A DNA stretch of 22,062 nt, from assembly GCA_964425745.1 (NCBI GenBank), contig CAYRNW010000035.1:1-22062 (forward strand), in the 5' to 3' direction. Position 1 is the first letter of the stretch; each line of letters starts with the position of its first letter. The notes beneath the pieces are model-generated. The model was given only the letters and a program-made list of their open reading frames with translations. It ran no database searches and was not told where the DNA came from. Source of the stretch: CALCNS01 sp964425745. GTDB taxonomy: Bacteria > Bacillota > JAAYKD01. Below are positions 12,392-20,556 of this stretch, one piece after another. A program made the translations under genes and the position numbers.

Positions 12392-14923
12392 TTGCATAAT
12401 TATTTAAACCTATTATGGGCGAAGAGTAATCCATATAAATCTTTGTTGGAACATCTTATTGACACTGGTTCGTGCGCGAAAGCTCTTATGACTATGGGAT
12501 GCGCTCAATCTGCTACGAATCATATGGCTCTTCTTACCCGGAGTTCAGTTGAGAAAACTATTAACTTCATAACTTATATTGCATCCTTACATGATATTGG
12601 GAAAGCTCATCCGGAGTTTCAAAAAAAGGGAGTTGATCTACCGCAAGTTGAGATTCTAAATACCATGGGAGTTTTGAACTCAATTGGTTCGAAAAGCTTT
12701 CGTCATGAGATGTATACGAAAAAAGTAATGAAGAGGATTTGGAAAAATACGGATTTTGAGCAAAATGATATTTTAGAGGCCCTTCTTTCGATCTTGGCTT
12801 TACATCATCATGGGAAAAGAGGAGAAACTGTCGATATATTTCCAAGCAATTTAGAGTTTTGGACGAGCAAGCAAAATGAGCTTGAATCCATTTTGAGGGA
12901 AGTCTTTTTACCTGATGAGAACTTAATTAAGGTTTGTGATCATATTGATGCATTCTCCATGGAAGCAATGAGCATCATAATACTCGCAGATTGGTTAGCA
13001 TCTGGAGAACAATTCGAAAAGTTGCAATTTACAGACTTAAGACAATATTCTGAACTTTCGGAGAGAATCGCACATCAAGTTGTAAAAAGTTGTGGACTGG
13101 AAAATGTAAGTGAAAAGCCTTCTTTTGTTAATTTTCATCATATGTGGCCTGAGATTCCTACCGATTCGATAAGGCCTTTACAAACGAAAATAGATCAACT
13201 GGATTTTGAAAAAACAGCTCTTTGCTTAATCGAAGCCCCAATGGGGGAAGGAAAAACCGAAGCAGCACTTTTTGCTGCTATGAAAATCATGAAACTCTCC
13301 AATAAAAACGGGTTATACATTGCATTACCTACATCAGCAACCAGTAATCAAATGTATGACAGAGTCGAAATGCTTTTCCGGGAACACAATATTCCAAAAT
13401 CAAGATTACTGCATAGTGCTGCTTGGCTGAGAGATGATCAGTCTGAACAATATGAAGTTCAATCGGAAGATCAACAAAACTTTGCGGAGTGGCTAGCTCC
13501 ATTACGAAGGGGTTTACTGAGCCAAAATGCGGTTGGAACCATTGATCAAGTAATGTCATCAGTCCTATTATTGAAATATAGCGTACTAAGGTTGTTAGGT
13601 TTAACTAATAAAGTTTTGATTTTAGATGAGATTCATGCATATGATGCTTATATGAGTACGATTATTGAAAGACTCCTAGAATGGTGCCGTGCGTTAGATA
13701 TTCCTGTTATTATGATGTCCGCCACTTTGCCAGAGACTAAAAAAGAAAGCTTCTTTCGTGTATATGATGCCAACTTAACTGAAAAGGCGGAGGTTGCCTA
13801 TCCATTAGTAACGACTATTTCTCAAAACGGTTCATTAGAATTGCATCCAATCGAAAAATCCTATATGAATTTGACCTACTATTATCACTTAGTAACTTCT
13901 TTAGGCGATTCTGAGGCGATTTCAGATTTAGCCATAGCTAAAATTCTGTATGGTGGTTGTGTCTGCGTCCTATTGAATACTGTGAATTCAGCTCAGGATG
14001 TATATGAGAAAATAAAAAGCAAGATACAATCAGACACTCAAGTGTACTTATTTCACGCAAGGTTTCCTGCAGGTAAAAGAGTAATTATCGAAGAAAATTG
14101 TGTCGAGTTGTTCGGTAAAAATAAAGAGAAGAGACCAAAGAAGGCGATTCTCGTTTGCACACAAGTGGTTGAGCAATCTCTCGACGTGGATTTTGATGCG
14201 ATGATAACAGAAATCGCCCCGATTGATTTGCTTCTGCAACGGAGTGGTAGGGTGCATAGGCACACACGCGAAAGGCCAAAATTGTTGGAAAAAGCCAATG
14301 TCTATGTGTTAATTCCTGCAAATAGCGATTTTGGTAGCACGGAATTTATTTATCATAAGCTATTGCTGTTACGTACTCAGAAATATTTGAAATTCCATGA
14401 TTCGGTAGCAATCCCTTATGAAGTGAGATATGCAATTAACGAGGTTTATACTAATACAATTGCGCCAGAAGAATTGGGATTATTCACTGAGTTCTCGACG
14501 AAGGAAGAAATGAATCATTGGCAAGCAGAAGGGTATGCTTTATCAACTCCAAATAAAGAGTATTTTTTCGCAGCTGAAAGACCTGAACAGAGTTTGTTTT
14601 TATATGAAGATACTGAAAATATGGTTCATCAAGGTGCAAAGACAAGAATCGGTCCGGAAAGCGCAAGAATCGCCATTGTTAATCAAGAGACCCTTAACTT
14701 TATTTCACAAAAAAAAGTTTCTAAAAATACGGCAAAAGCACTTTTGGCAAAAACAGTCAGTTTCAATATTTCTAAACTTGGAGTAAAACCAGTTGATATT
14801 GTAGAAGGGAGCGGATTATTGAAAGGATGTTTCTTTTTACCACAAGATCGACCCGATTCTTATTTGTGGGGAAAAAACCGTTTAACCATCGATGCGGAGT
14901 TGGGACTAATCAGCAAGGAGTGA
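12392..14923 (+). CDS. cas3: CRISPR-associated helicase-nuclease Cas3 (type I-E)
   Basis: The effector that unwinds and degrades target DNA after Cascade binding. The N-terminal HD nuclease domain has His21, the catalytic pair His67-Asp68 in LHDIGKAH, RHE at 104-106, the His cluster HHH (138-140) and Asp200 in ILADWLASG. The SF2 helicase follows: P-loop EAPMGEGKT (281-289), DEIH (412-415), SAT (443-445), QVVEQSLDVDFD (591-602) and motif VI QRSGRVHRH (616-624). At 843 residues HD and helicase are fused and intact. It starts with TTG at 12392, 8 nt after a GGGGGG ribosome binding site; no ATG or GTG is suitably placed. It is the first gene of the operon; cse1 follows after 4 nt. Confidence 0.97.
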   Translation: MHNYLNLLWAKSNPYKSLLEHLIDTGSCAKALMTMGCAQSATNHMALLTRSSVEKTINFITYIASLHDIGKAHPEFQKKGVDLPQVEILNTMGVLNSIGSKSFRHEMYTKKVMKRIWKNTDFEQNDILEALLSILALHHHGKRGETVDIFPSNLEFWTSKQNELESILREVFLPDENLIKVCDHIDAFSMEAMSIIILADWLASGEQFEKLQFTDLRQYSELSERIAHQVVKSCGLENVSEKPSFVNFHHMWPEIPTDSIRPLQTKIDQLDFEKTALCLIEAPMGEGKTEAALFAAMKIMKLSNKNGLYIALPTSATSNQMYDRVEMLFREHNIPKSRLLHSAAWLRDDQSEQYEVQSEDQQNFAEWLAPLRRGLLSQNAVGTIDQVMSSVLLLKYSVLRLLGLTNKVLILDEIHAYDAYMSTIIERLLEWCRALDIPVIMMSATLPETKKESFFRVYDANLTEKAEVAYPLVTTISQNGSLELHPIEKSYMNLTYYYHLVTSLGDSEAISDLAIAKILYGGCVCVLLNTVNSAQDVYEKIKSKIQSDTQVYLFHARFPAGKRVIIEENCVELFGKNKEKRPKKAILVCTQVVEQSLDVDFDAMITEIAPIDLLLQRSGRVHRHTRERPKLLEKANVYVLIPANSDFGSTEFIYHKLLLLRTQKYLKFHDSVAIPYEVRYAINEVYTNTIAPEELGLFTEFSTKEEMNHWQAEGYALSTPNKEYFFAAERPEQSLFLYEDTENMVHQGAKTRIGPESARIAIVNQETLNFISQKKVSKNTAKALLAKTVSFNISKLGVKPVDIVEGSGLLKGCFFLPQDRPDSYLWGKNRLTIDAELGLISKE

Positions 14924-14927
14924 TAAT

Positions 14928-16415
14928 TTGATTGAGTTTAATGTTTTGACAGAGCCATGGATTCCTATTCGAAAGCTAAGTGGTCAAATTGAGGAAGTAG
15001 GAATTCTGAAAGTGCTGGAAGAGGCGCACAGTTATAAAGATATTTGTGCTGAATCGGTTCTTGAGAATTACGCAGTAACACGACTCCTCATTGCTTTTCT
15101 CTCGGACGCATACACCCCTCGAAGAGTAGCAGACCGCAGGAAAATTCTGAAAGAAGGTCGATTTAGTAGGGAAATAATTGAAGGATACGTAAATCAATGT
15201 TTGTCCAAAGGTGCTAGCTTCAATTTATTCGATAAAGACAGACCCTTTATGCAATCATCTTACGATGCTTCAATTGATGAGGGGAAGGAAAAACCCATTG
15301 CGGCCTTGCAACACCATGTACCTTCCGGGAATAATCATACTCATTTTTTACATATGAACACAGCATCATATTCAATAACATATGCACAAGCTTTGCGATC
15401 GCTCTGTGCTGCCTATGTCTTTTGTGTTGCTGGACTTGCAGGACCGTCATCGGTAAATAACACACCATGTGTTTACTATATAGTTGAAGGAGCAAATCTG
15501 TTTGAAACCTTGGTATATAGTATGGTATCGAAAGCAGAACTTGGAAACATTCCTTGGAATGAACCGCCAATTGCATGGTTGGATCAACCGTATGTAAAAC
15601 CCAAGCAAGAAATTGCGGCGATGTCGTTTGTGTCGGCTTATACTTGGATGCCAAGAAGAGTAACCTTGATACCCAATGGAAACACCGGGTTAATAGACAA
15701 GGTTTATTTAACAGCGGGGAGAAATTTTTTGGGCAATGGTCTGTGGAGAGATCCTCATGTAGCATACAGAAGTAATAAAAAAGAAGAATACTATCCAGTC
15801 AAACCTGCCGCCGATAGAGATTTATGGCGGGATATCGCTACATTAACAGCATCGGATCAAGAAAAATCTCATATTCCTCCACTGATTGTTTCGCAAATAG
15901 CGCTACTTCTCGATGAAAGCAGTATTATGCAAAATGTAAAAATGGTGGGATTAATTACAGATCAAGCTTCATACTTAAGTGTAGTCTCTGATGAGTTAGC
16001 TCTTCCACTGCCCATTCTCAGTAATCCGTTTTTAGGGAGTACTCTGAAAAGAGATTTGCGATTTTTGGAAGATGTCGCTAACATACTCAGGAAAAGTTTT
16101 GGTGAATTAGAAGCTAGTTTAGGTCAAGAAATCAGCAGTAGTTTTCTTGGAAGTATGCACGAATGGCTTTTCCGCTACTACATACCCAACTTGTCGGGGT
16201 TACAAGTGGAGTCGGCAACCGAAAGAAGTGTATTGCGGAAAGCAGTGCACGAAGTCGTACGCTATAGTACGAGCAGTATATATCATGAACAAGCTGCTAG
16301 ATTTGGTGTTGGAGCCAAGAACCTAATTCAAGTTGAAAAAAGCATAATTCAATGCCGTAGACAAATCGGAAAATGGATAAAGAAACGAGAGGAGGGAAAT
16401 GATAGTGGAGTATGA
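14928..16415 (+). CDS. cse1: Cascade large subunit Cse1 (CasA, Cas8e)
   Basis: The PAM-recognising large subunit of type I-E Cascade, which also recruits Cas3. The N-terminus FNVLTEPWIPI is the typical family opening, followed by LLIAFLSDAYTPRR. The middle part contains LAGPSSVNNTPCVYY and VTLIPNG, and the C-terminal third is the four-helix bundle. Its length of 495 residues is close to the 502 of Escherichia coli CasA. The start is TTG at 14928 with AAGGAG upstream, overlapping the spacing to cas3. It ends 17 nt inside cse2, so translation is coupled. Confidence 0.95.
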   Translation: MIEFNVLTEPWIPIRKLSGQIEEVGILKVLEEAHSYKDICAESVLENYAVTRLLIAFLSDAYTPRRVADRRKILKEGRFSREIIEGYVNQCLSKGASFNLFDKDRPFMQSSYDASIDEGKEKPIAALQHHVPSGNNHTHFLHMNTASYSITYAQALRSLCAAYVFCVAGLAGPSSVNNTPCVYYIVEGANLFETLVYSMVSKAELGNIPWNEPPIAWLDQPYVKPKQEIAAMSFVSAYTWMPRRVTLIPNGNTGLIDKVYLTAGRNFLGNGLWRDPHVAYRSNKKEEYYPVKPAADRDLWRDIATLTASDQEKSHIPPLIVSQIALLLDESSIMQNVKMVGLITDQASYLSVVSDELALPLPILSNPFLGSTLKRDLRFLEDVANILRKSFGELEASLGQEISSSFLGSMHEWLFRYYIPNLSGLQVESATERSVLRKAVHEVVRYSTSSIYHEQAARFGVGAKNLIQVEKSIIQCRRQIGKWIKKREEGNDSGV

Positions 16416-16926
16416 ATTGGTAAAAAAGGAACTTTTGACAGATTCTGAACGTGCTCAGCTTAAGCGCTGCTTGGGTAAAAGACTAGCGGAATCCGGACGT
16501 GTGATGAGTTTGTTTTATAGAGTTAAACCGCGAGAAGTCACTCAATGGCAAGAAGAACGTTTTTTCACATGCTTAGCTATGGAGTGCCTATGGAAATCCA
16601 CAGAAAGAGCGTTGGTAATACCTTTTGAAGAGTGCCTTTTGCGATTGGCAGATCGACCAAATGAGAACAAAATCGAATCAGGACTTGATCGACGCGTAGC
16701 AGCCCTGTTAGATGTTGACTGGTCCGATGACGACATGCTATTAGCAACAAAAATTGGCAGATTAGCAAGAATGCTCAAAGCCTCAGGTGAAGGGTATTCA
16801 CCAAATTTTGTGGCACTATACCGCGATTTGTTGAATTGGAATTCCACAGATCGCTATGTTCAGAGAAAATGGTCAAGAATATATTTCATAAATACAAAAC
16901 AGGAGGAGAAAAATAATGTTATTTGA
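16399..16926 (+). CDS. cse2: Cascade small subunit Cse2 (CasB)
   Basis: The small, mostly helical subunit, present as a dimer in type I-E Cascade, which stabilises the R-loop and the displaced strand. It was recognised from its size (175 residues), its position between cse1 and cas7e, and features such as LGKRLAESGRVMSLFYRV and the basic C-terminal part NSTDRYVQRKWSRIYF. The sequence of this family is poorly conserved, so context carries weight. GAGGAGGG precedes the ATG, which lies within the 3' end of cse1; the gene itself overlaps cas7e by 11 nt. Confidence 0.93.
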   Translation: MIVEYELVKKELLTDSERAQLKRCLGKRLAESGRVMSLFYRVKPREVTQWQEERFFTCLAMECLWKSTERALVIPFEECLLRLADRPNENKIESGLDRRVAALLDVDWSDDDMLLATKIGRLARMLKASGEGYSPNFVALYRDLLNWNSTDRYVQRKWSRIYFINTKQEEKNNVI

Positions 16927-18046
16927 AATCCACATGCTGAAGAACTATCCGCCCTCCAATTTGAATCGTGATGAGACTGGAAGCCCAAAGAGCTGCTACT
17001 TTGGCGGAACGCAGCGCGGGAGAATTTCAAGCCAATGCTTAAAGCGAAGTTGGAGAACAAGCCCCTTGTTCTCGGATTTATTAGGTGAAAAAGGTTGGCG
17101 GACTAGAAAACTACCCGAATTGGTAGGTGCGGAATTGGAGAAGAGAGAGATTCCTGCCGAGATTATTGAAATCCTAGTAGATAAGACTACTGGGATTGGA
17201 AATAAAGATGGAAAAGAAAATGATGGTAGAATCACAAAGCAAATAGTTTTCTTCTCAGATTATGATGTAGTGGCAATTGCCGATCTAATGGAAGAAGCCT
17301 ATCGAGTTACAGCTGAGTGTGATAAGAAAAAACTCAAAGACATTAAAGCAAGTGATATTGCTAAGAAAATTGCCAGAAATCGATATCGACCTATAACTGT
17401 AGATATTGCGTTATTTGGCCGCATGGTGACTTCTGATGCATTTGCAGATGTGGAGTCCTCCGTTCAAACAGCTCATGCTATTTCTACGCACCAAGTAAAT
17501 CAAGAAAGCGACTATTTTACAGCTGTCGATGACCTTCTTAAGAGTGATGAAGAAGAGCAAGGAGCAGCAATGATCGGGGATGTCGATTATAATGCTTGCT
17601 GTTACTATCATTATGTAGCCATCGACACCGATCAGCTGAAGGAAAATCTCAAAGATTCGCCCGATGTGATGAAAAACGTCAAAGATCTACTTTCTGCCTT
17701 TGTTCAAATTGTGGCCTTCTCAAATCCATCTGGTAAGCAGAATACATTCGCCGGCAATGTTTTACCTGATTTGATTTGTGTTGAAGTGAAAGAAAAAAAG
17801 ATCCCGGTTAATTATGTAAACGCTTTCGTTGAACCAGTTCGCTTCACAGGCCAGCGCCAATTGGTTCAAGAAAGTGCGAAAAAATTAGTAGGCGAGATCA
17901 ATAAAATTGATAAGGTGTTTGAACTGGATATCAAAGACAGAATTTGGCTTTCAGTAGGTAACGAGCAATTAGCACCCGATAAAGCTTCCCGAGTGAGTAG
18001 TTTGAAAGAGATGATGAAACTCTGCGAAAACTGGATCATAACATAA
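16916..18046 (+). CDS. cas7e: Cascade backbone subunit Cas7e (Cse4, CasC)
   Basis: Six copies form the crRNA-binding backbone of type I-E Cascade. The N-terminus LFEIHMLKNYPPSNLNRDETG and the nearby GTQRGRISSQCLKRSWR, the RNA-binding region of the RRM-like fold, are diagnostic; the first is given here as LFEIHMLKNYPPSNLNRD plus ETG. SSVQTAHAISTHQVNQESDY, shown as SSVQTAHAISTHQ, and AFVQIVAFSNPSGKQNTFA are further family segments. At 376 residues it is slightly longer than the E. coli protein. GGAGGAG precedes the ATG, which overlaps the cse2 stop region. Confidence 0.96.
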   Translation: MLFEIHMLKNYPPSNLNRDETGSPKSCYFGGTQRGRISSQCLKRSWRTSPLFSDLLGEKGWRTRKLPELVGAELEKREIPAEIIEILVDKTTGIGNKDGKENDGRITKQIVFFSDYDVVAIADLMEEAYRVTAECDKKKLKDIKASDIAKKIARNRYRPITVDIALFGRMVTSDAFADVESSVQTAHAISTHQVNQESDYFTAVDDLLKSDEEEQGAAMIGDVDYNACCYYHYVAIDTDQLKENLKDSPDVMKNVKDLLSAFVQIVAFSNPSGKQNTFAGNVLPDLICVEVKEKKIPVNYVNAFVEPVRFTGQRQLVQESAKKLVGEINKIDKVFELDIKDRIWLSVGNEQLAPDKASRVSSLKEMMKLCENWIIT

Positions 18047-18058
18047 GGATGTGGCGAA

Positions 18059-18706
18059 ATGATTGTCGTTTTACGATTAGAAGGGGCGTTGCAGAGTTGG
18101 GGTGAGAAAGCTAAATGGGAAGTAAGAGATACTACTACAATGCCAACTAAATCGGGAATCGTCGGACTACTTGCATGCTGTTTTGGATATAAAAGAGGAG
18201 ACCCCGCAATCGTAGATTTGTATAGACGTGTGAGACTTGCAGTGAGAACAGAAAAGCCCGGAAGCTTATTATACGATTATCATACTGTTGAAGGGATGCC
18301 AATTTTGTATAATGCCGAAGGGAAGCCAAAAAGCGGTGGGAATACCATTGTTTCGAAAAGGTATTACTTGCAAGATGCATGCTTTACAGGGTTTCTCGAA
18401 ACGGATCCTTTGTTAGCGAAAGAGATACAAGAAGCCTTATGTAATCCCAAATGGGTGCCTTTTCTAGGTAGAAAAAGCTGCCCTCCCTCCAAGCCGATTT
18501 TTGTCGAGACAATGGATGAATACTATTCCCTCGAAGATACTGCAATGAATTATCCATCGGAGTATACCAGTGGTTCTTCCCAAATATTAATTGACTGTGA
18601 TGAAGGTTTAGTCGTTCGTATGGATCAGATTTCTAATGTTAGTAAAAGAGAGTTTGCGCAAAGAAGATCGAAATATTTGATAAGCACTCCGAGAAAGGAG
18701 GAGTAG
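18059..18706 (+). CDS. cas5e: Cascade subunit Cas5e (CasD)
   Basis: Caps the 5' handle of the crRNA in Cascade. Family features: the first strand VVLRLEGALQSWG, then RDTTTMPTKSGIVGLLACCFG (the part PTKSGIVGLL is the typical glycine-containing segment), LYDYHTVEGM, SKRYYLQDACFTGFLE and PFLGRKSCPPSKP. At 215 residues it has the normal size. AAGGATG gives a modest ribosome binding site, 12 nt after cas7e ends. cas6e begins 1 nt after its stop codon. Confidence 0.95.
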   Translation: MIVVLRLEGALQSWGEKAKWEVRDTTTMPTKSGIVGLLACCFGYKRGDPAIVDLYRRVRLAVRTEKPGSLLYDYHTVEGMPILYNAEGKPKSGGNTIVSKRYYLQDACFTGFLETDPLLAKEIQEALCNPKWVPFLGRKSCPPSKPIFVETMDEYYSLEDTAMNYPSEYTSGSSQILIDCDEGLVVRMDQISNVSKREFAQRRSKYLISTPRKEE

Positions 18707-18707
18707 T

Positions 18708-19337
18708 ATGTATCTATCAAAATATCGAATTGATATCAGGAATCCTTATGTTCGGGTCAACTTGCAAAATCCTCAAGAAATGCATCGAAGTATCATGAGC
18801 GCTTTTCGGGAGCTTCAAGGAGAAGAACAGCGTTCTGCAAGTAAAATCCTCTATCGTTTGTTTTACACCGACAAAGAAACTACCTTATTTTTGTCGAGTG
18901 TAGAGAAACCGAATTCGGAAACACTTGCTAAACGAGGATTGGTTCCTCAAGGTTCAATAGAAATTGAAAGAATGAAGAACCTGTTTCAGGAAGGTACTTA
19001 TTGGAAATTTGATTTGCTCGCTATGCCCAGTAAGAAAATTAGCGGGGAAGGTAAAAACAGCAAAAGAGTGTATCTAACCCAGTCTACTGAAAGAATGAAC
19101 TGGTTGCAGAAGAAAGGGTTGCAAAATGGTTTCACACCGATTTCAGTGCAGGAGTTCGAAGAACAGAAACATATACTGAACCGTAATCAAGTTAGGTTTG
19201 GGTTTACTGCTACCCGCTTTCTTGGTGTTTTGAAGGTAGAAAATAATGATATGTTTTGGAATGCATATACAAGGGGTGTCGGACCAGAGAAGGCATACGG
19301 ATTAGGGATGCTATTAGTTAAAAAGCTGGAGGTGTAA
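18708..19337 (+). CDS. cas6e: crRNA-processing endoribonuclease Cas6e (CasE)
   Basis: Cuts pre-crRNA at the 3' base of each repeat hairpin and stays bound to it. The N-terminus MYLSKYRID is typical, the catalytic His is probably His26 in EMHRSIMSAF, and the glycine-rich loop GVGPEKAYGLGML (about residues 189-201) closes the second ferredoxin-like domain. It has 209 residues, close to the 199 of E. coli CasE. AAGGAGGAG ends just before the ATG. Its partner repeat here has a 6-bp stem with a GCAT loop, so cleavage should leave the 8-nt handle GTGAACCG on each crRNA. Confidence 0.95.
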   Translation: MYLSKYRIDIRNPYVRVNLQNPQEMHRSIMSAFRELQGEEQRSASKILYRLFYTDKETTLFLSSVEKPNSETLAKRGLVPQGSIEIERMKNLFQEGTYWKFDLLAMPSKKISGEGKNSKRVYLTQSTERMNWLQKKGLQNGFTPISVQEFEEQKHILNRNQVRFGFTATRFLGVLKVENNDMFWNAYTRGVGPEKAYGLGMLLVKKLEV

Positions 19338-19338
19338 C

Positions 19339-20292
19339 ATGCCATTTGATCTACACATCTTGCCAAAACTTAAAGATAGCTTGAGTTTCCTGTATGTAGA
19401 ACACGCTATCATCGAGCAAAAAGATACCTCAATCATTATGATTCGGGAAGATGGTAAGACTCCGATTCCCATTGCGTCGCTGACCGTTTTGCTGATAGGT
19501 CCAGGTGTAACGATTACTCATGCTGCAATTAAGGCAGTTTGTGATTGTGGATGTTCCATTGTTTGGTCTGGAGAAGATGCTTTTCGGTTTTACGCTATGG
19601 GATTAGGAGAAACAAGAAAAGCTCGTAATTTACTAAAACAAGCTGCTCTCTGTATGAACAAAGAACTGCATCTGGAAGTTGTAAGAAAGATGTATGCAAA
19701 GAGGTTTCCAAAACTCGACTGCTCCAAGCTTGGTTTAAGAGAAATTCGAGGTTTGGAAGGTATAAGAATGAGGGAATCATATAAGCAAATGGCTAGATTT
19801 TATGGAGTCGATTGGAAGAAGCGTGATTACAAGCATACAGACTGGAACTCAGCCGATCCTTTGAACCGTGCTTTATCTGCAGCCAACTCGGCATTGTATG
19901 GAGTATGTCAAGCAGCTATTGTATCACTTGGATATTCCACTGGATTGGGTTTTATACATACCGGAAAAATGTTATCTTTCGTTTATGATGTAGCCGATCT
20001 CTATAAAACCGAAACTACGCTTCCTGCAGCTTTTCAGGCTGTTAGGGATTATCGAGTAGGAGAAAACTTAGAAAAAAAAGTAAGAATCAACTGCCGACAA
20101 TTCTTTCATGAAAGGAAAATTCTGAAACGAATTCCTGAAGATCTGGATTGGTTATTTGATATTGATCTCGCAGATAACAGTGAACTTGATCAAACAGTTG
20201 GGGATTTGTGGGATGAAGAAGAGGAAGCGATTGCTGGTGGGATGAATCATGGAGTTGATTTGAATGACTCTCATAATAATGGAAAACGTTGA
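19339..20292 (+). CDS. cas1: CRISPR integrase Cas1 (type I-E)
   Basis: The catalytic subunit of the Cas1-Cas2 spacer integrase. The expected acidic and His residues are all present: Glu140 in RGLEGIR, His207 in GFIHTGK, Asp217 and Asp220 in VYDVADLYK. The N-terminal beta domain includes LLIGPGVTITHAAI. At 317 residues it is similar to E. coli Cas1 (305), with an acidic C-terminal tail (DLWDEEEEAIAGG). It begins 1 nt after cas6e, preceded by GGAGG, and overlaps cas2 by 29 nt. Confidence 0.97.
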   Translation: MPFDLHILPKLKDSLSFLYVEHAIIEQKDTSIIMIREDGKTPIPIASLTVLLIGPGVTITHAAIKAVCDCGCSIVWSGEDAFRFYAMGLGETRKARNLLKQAALCMNKELHLEVVRKMYAKRFPKLDCSKLGLREIRGLEGIRMRESYKQMARFYGVDWKKRDYKHTDWNSADPLNRALSAANSALYGVCQAAIVSLGYSTGLGFIHTGKMLSFVYDVADLYKTETTLPAAFQAVRDYRVGENLEKKVRINCRQFFHERKILKRIPEDLDWLFDIDLADNSELDQTVGDLWDEEEEAIAGGMNHGVDLNDSHNNGKR

Positions 20293-20539
20293 CGAATCGT
20301 TGCGGGGAGAATGTACACGGTTTTTATTAGAAGTGAAAGCGGGTATTTTCTTAGGAACTATAAGTGCTAAAGTACGTGAGCTTCTCTGGAACACAATCAA
20401 AGAGCGAATAGATGAAGGTGGAGCAATTTTAGTGTTTTCATATCCAAATGAGCAAGGGTTTGTCTTGGACATGTGGGGTGACCCCAAAAGAGTGGTCAGT
20501 GACTTCGAGGGTCTCAGATTGATCACAAACAGAGCTTAA
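20264..20539 (+). CDS. cas2: CRISPR integrase subunit Cas2 (type I-E, CasF-like)
   Basis: The structural partner of Cas1 in spacer acquisition. It matches the type I-E form (91 residues) rather than the generic Cas2: TLIIMENVDESLRGECTRFL, read as MENVDESLRGECTRFLLE, then KAGIFLGTISAKVRELLW and the C-terminal FEGLRLITNRA that contacts Cas1. The ATG lies within cas1, with GGAG about 10 nt upstream. Its stop codon is only 17 bp from the first CRISPR repeat, so its 3' end probably doubles as leader sequence. Confidence 0.96.
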   Translation: MTLIIMENVDESLRGECTRFLLEVKAGIFLGTISAKVRELLWNTIKERIDEGGAILVFSYPNEQGFVLDMWGDPKRVVSDFEGLRLITNRA

Positions 20540-20556
20540 TTTTTTTAATCCTATGT
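20540..20556 (+). promoter_or_regulatory. Minimal leader gap before the CRISPR array
   Basis: Only 17 bp, with a T-rich run then AATCCTATGT, separate cas2 from repeat 1. No usable promoter fits inside the gap. TTGATC (20519-20524) inside cas2, followed by TTTAAT (20544-20549) at a poor 19-bp spacing, is the only weak candidate. The usual leader of about 60-150 bp is absent as separate DNA. Confidence 0.5.
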
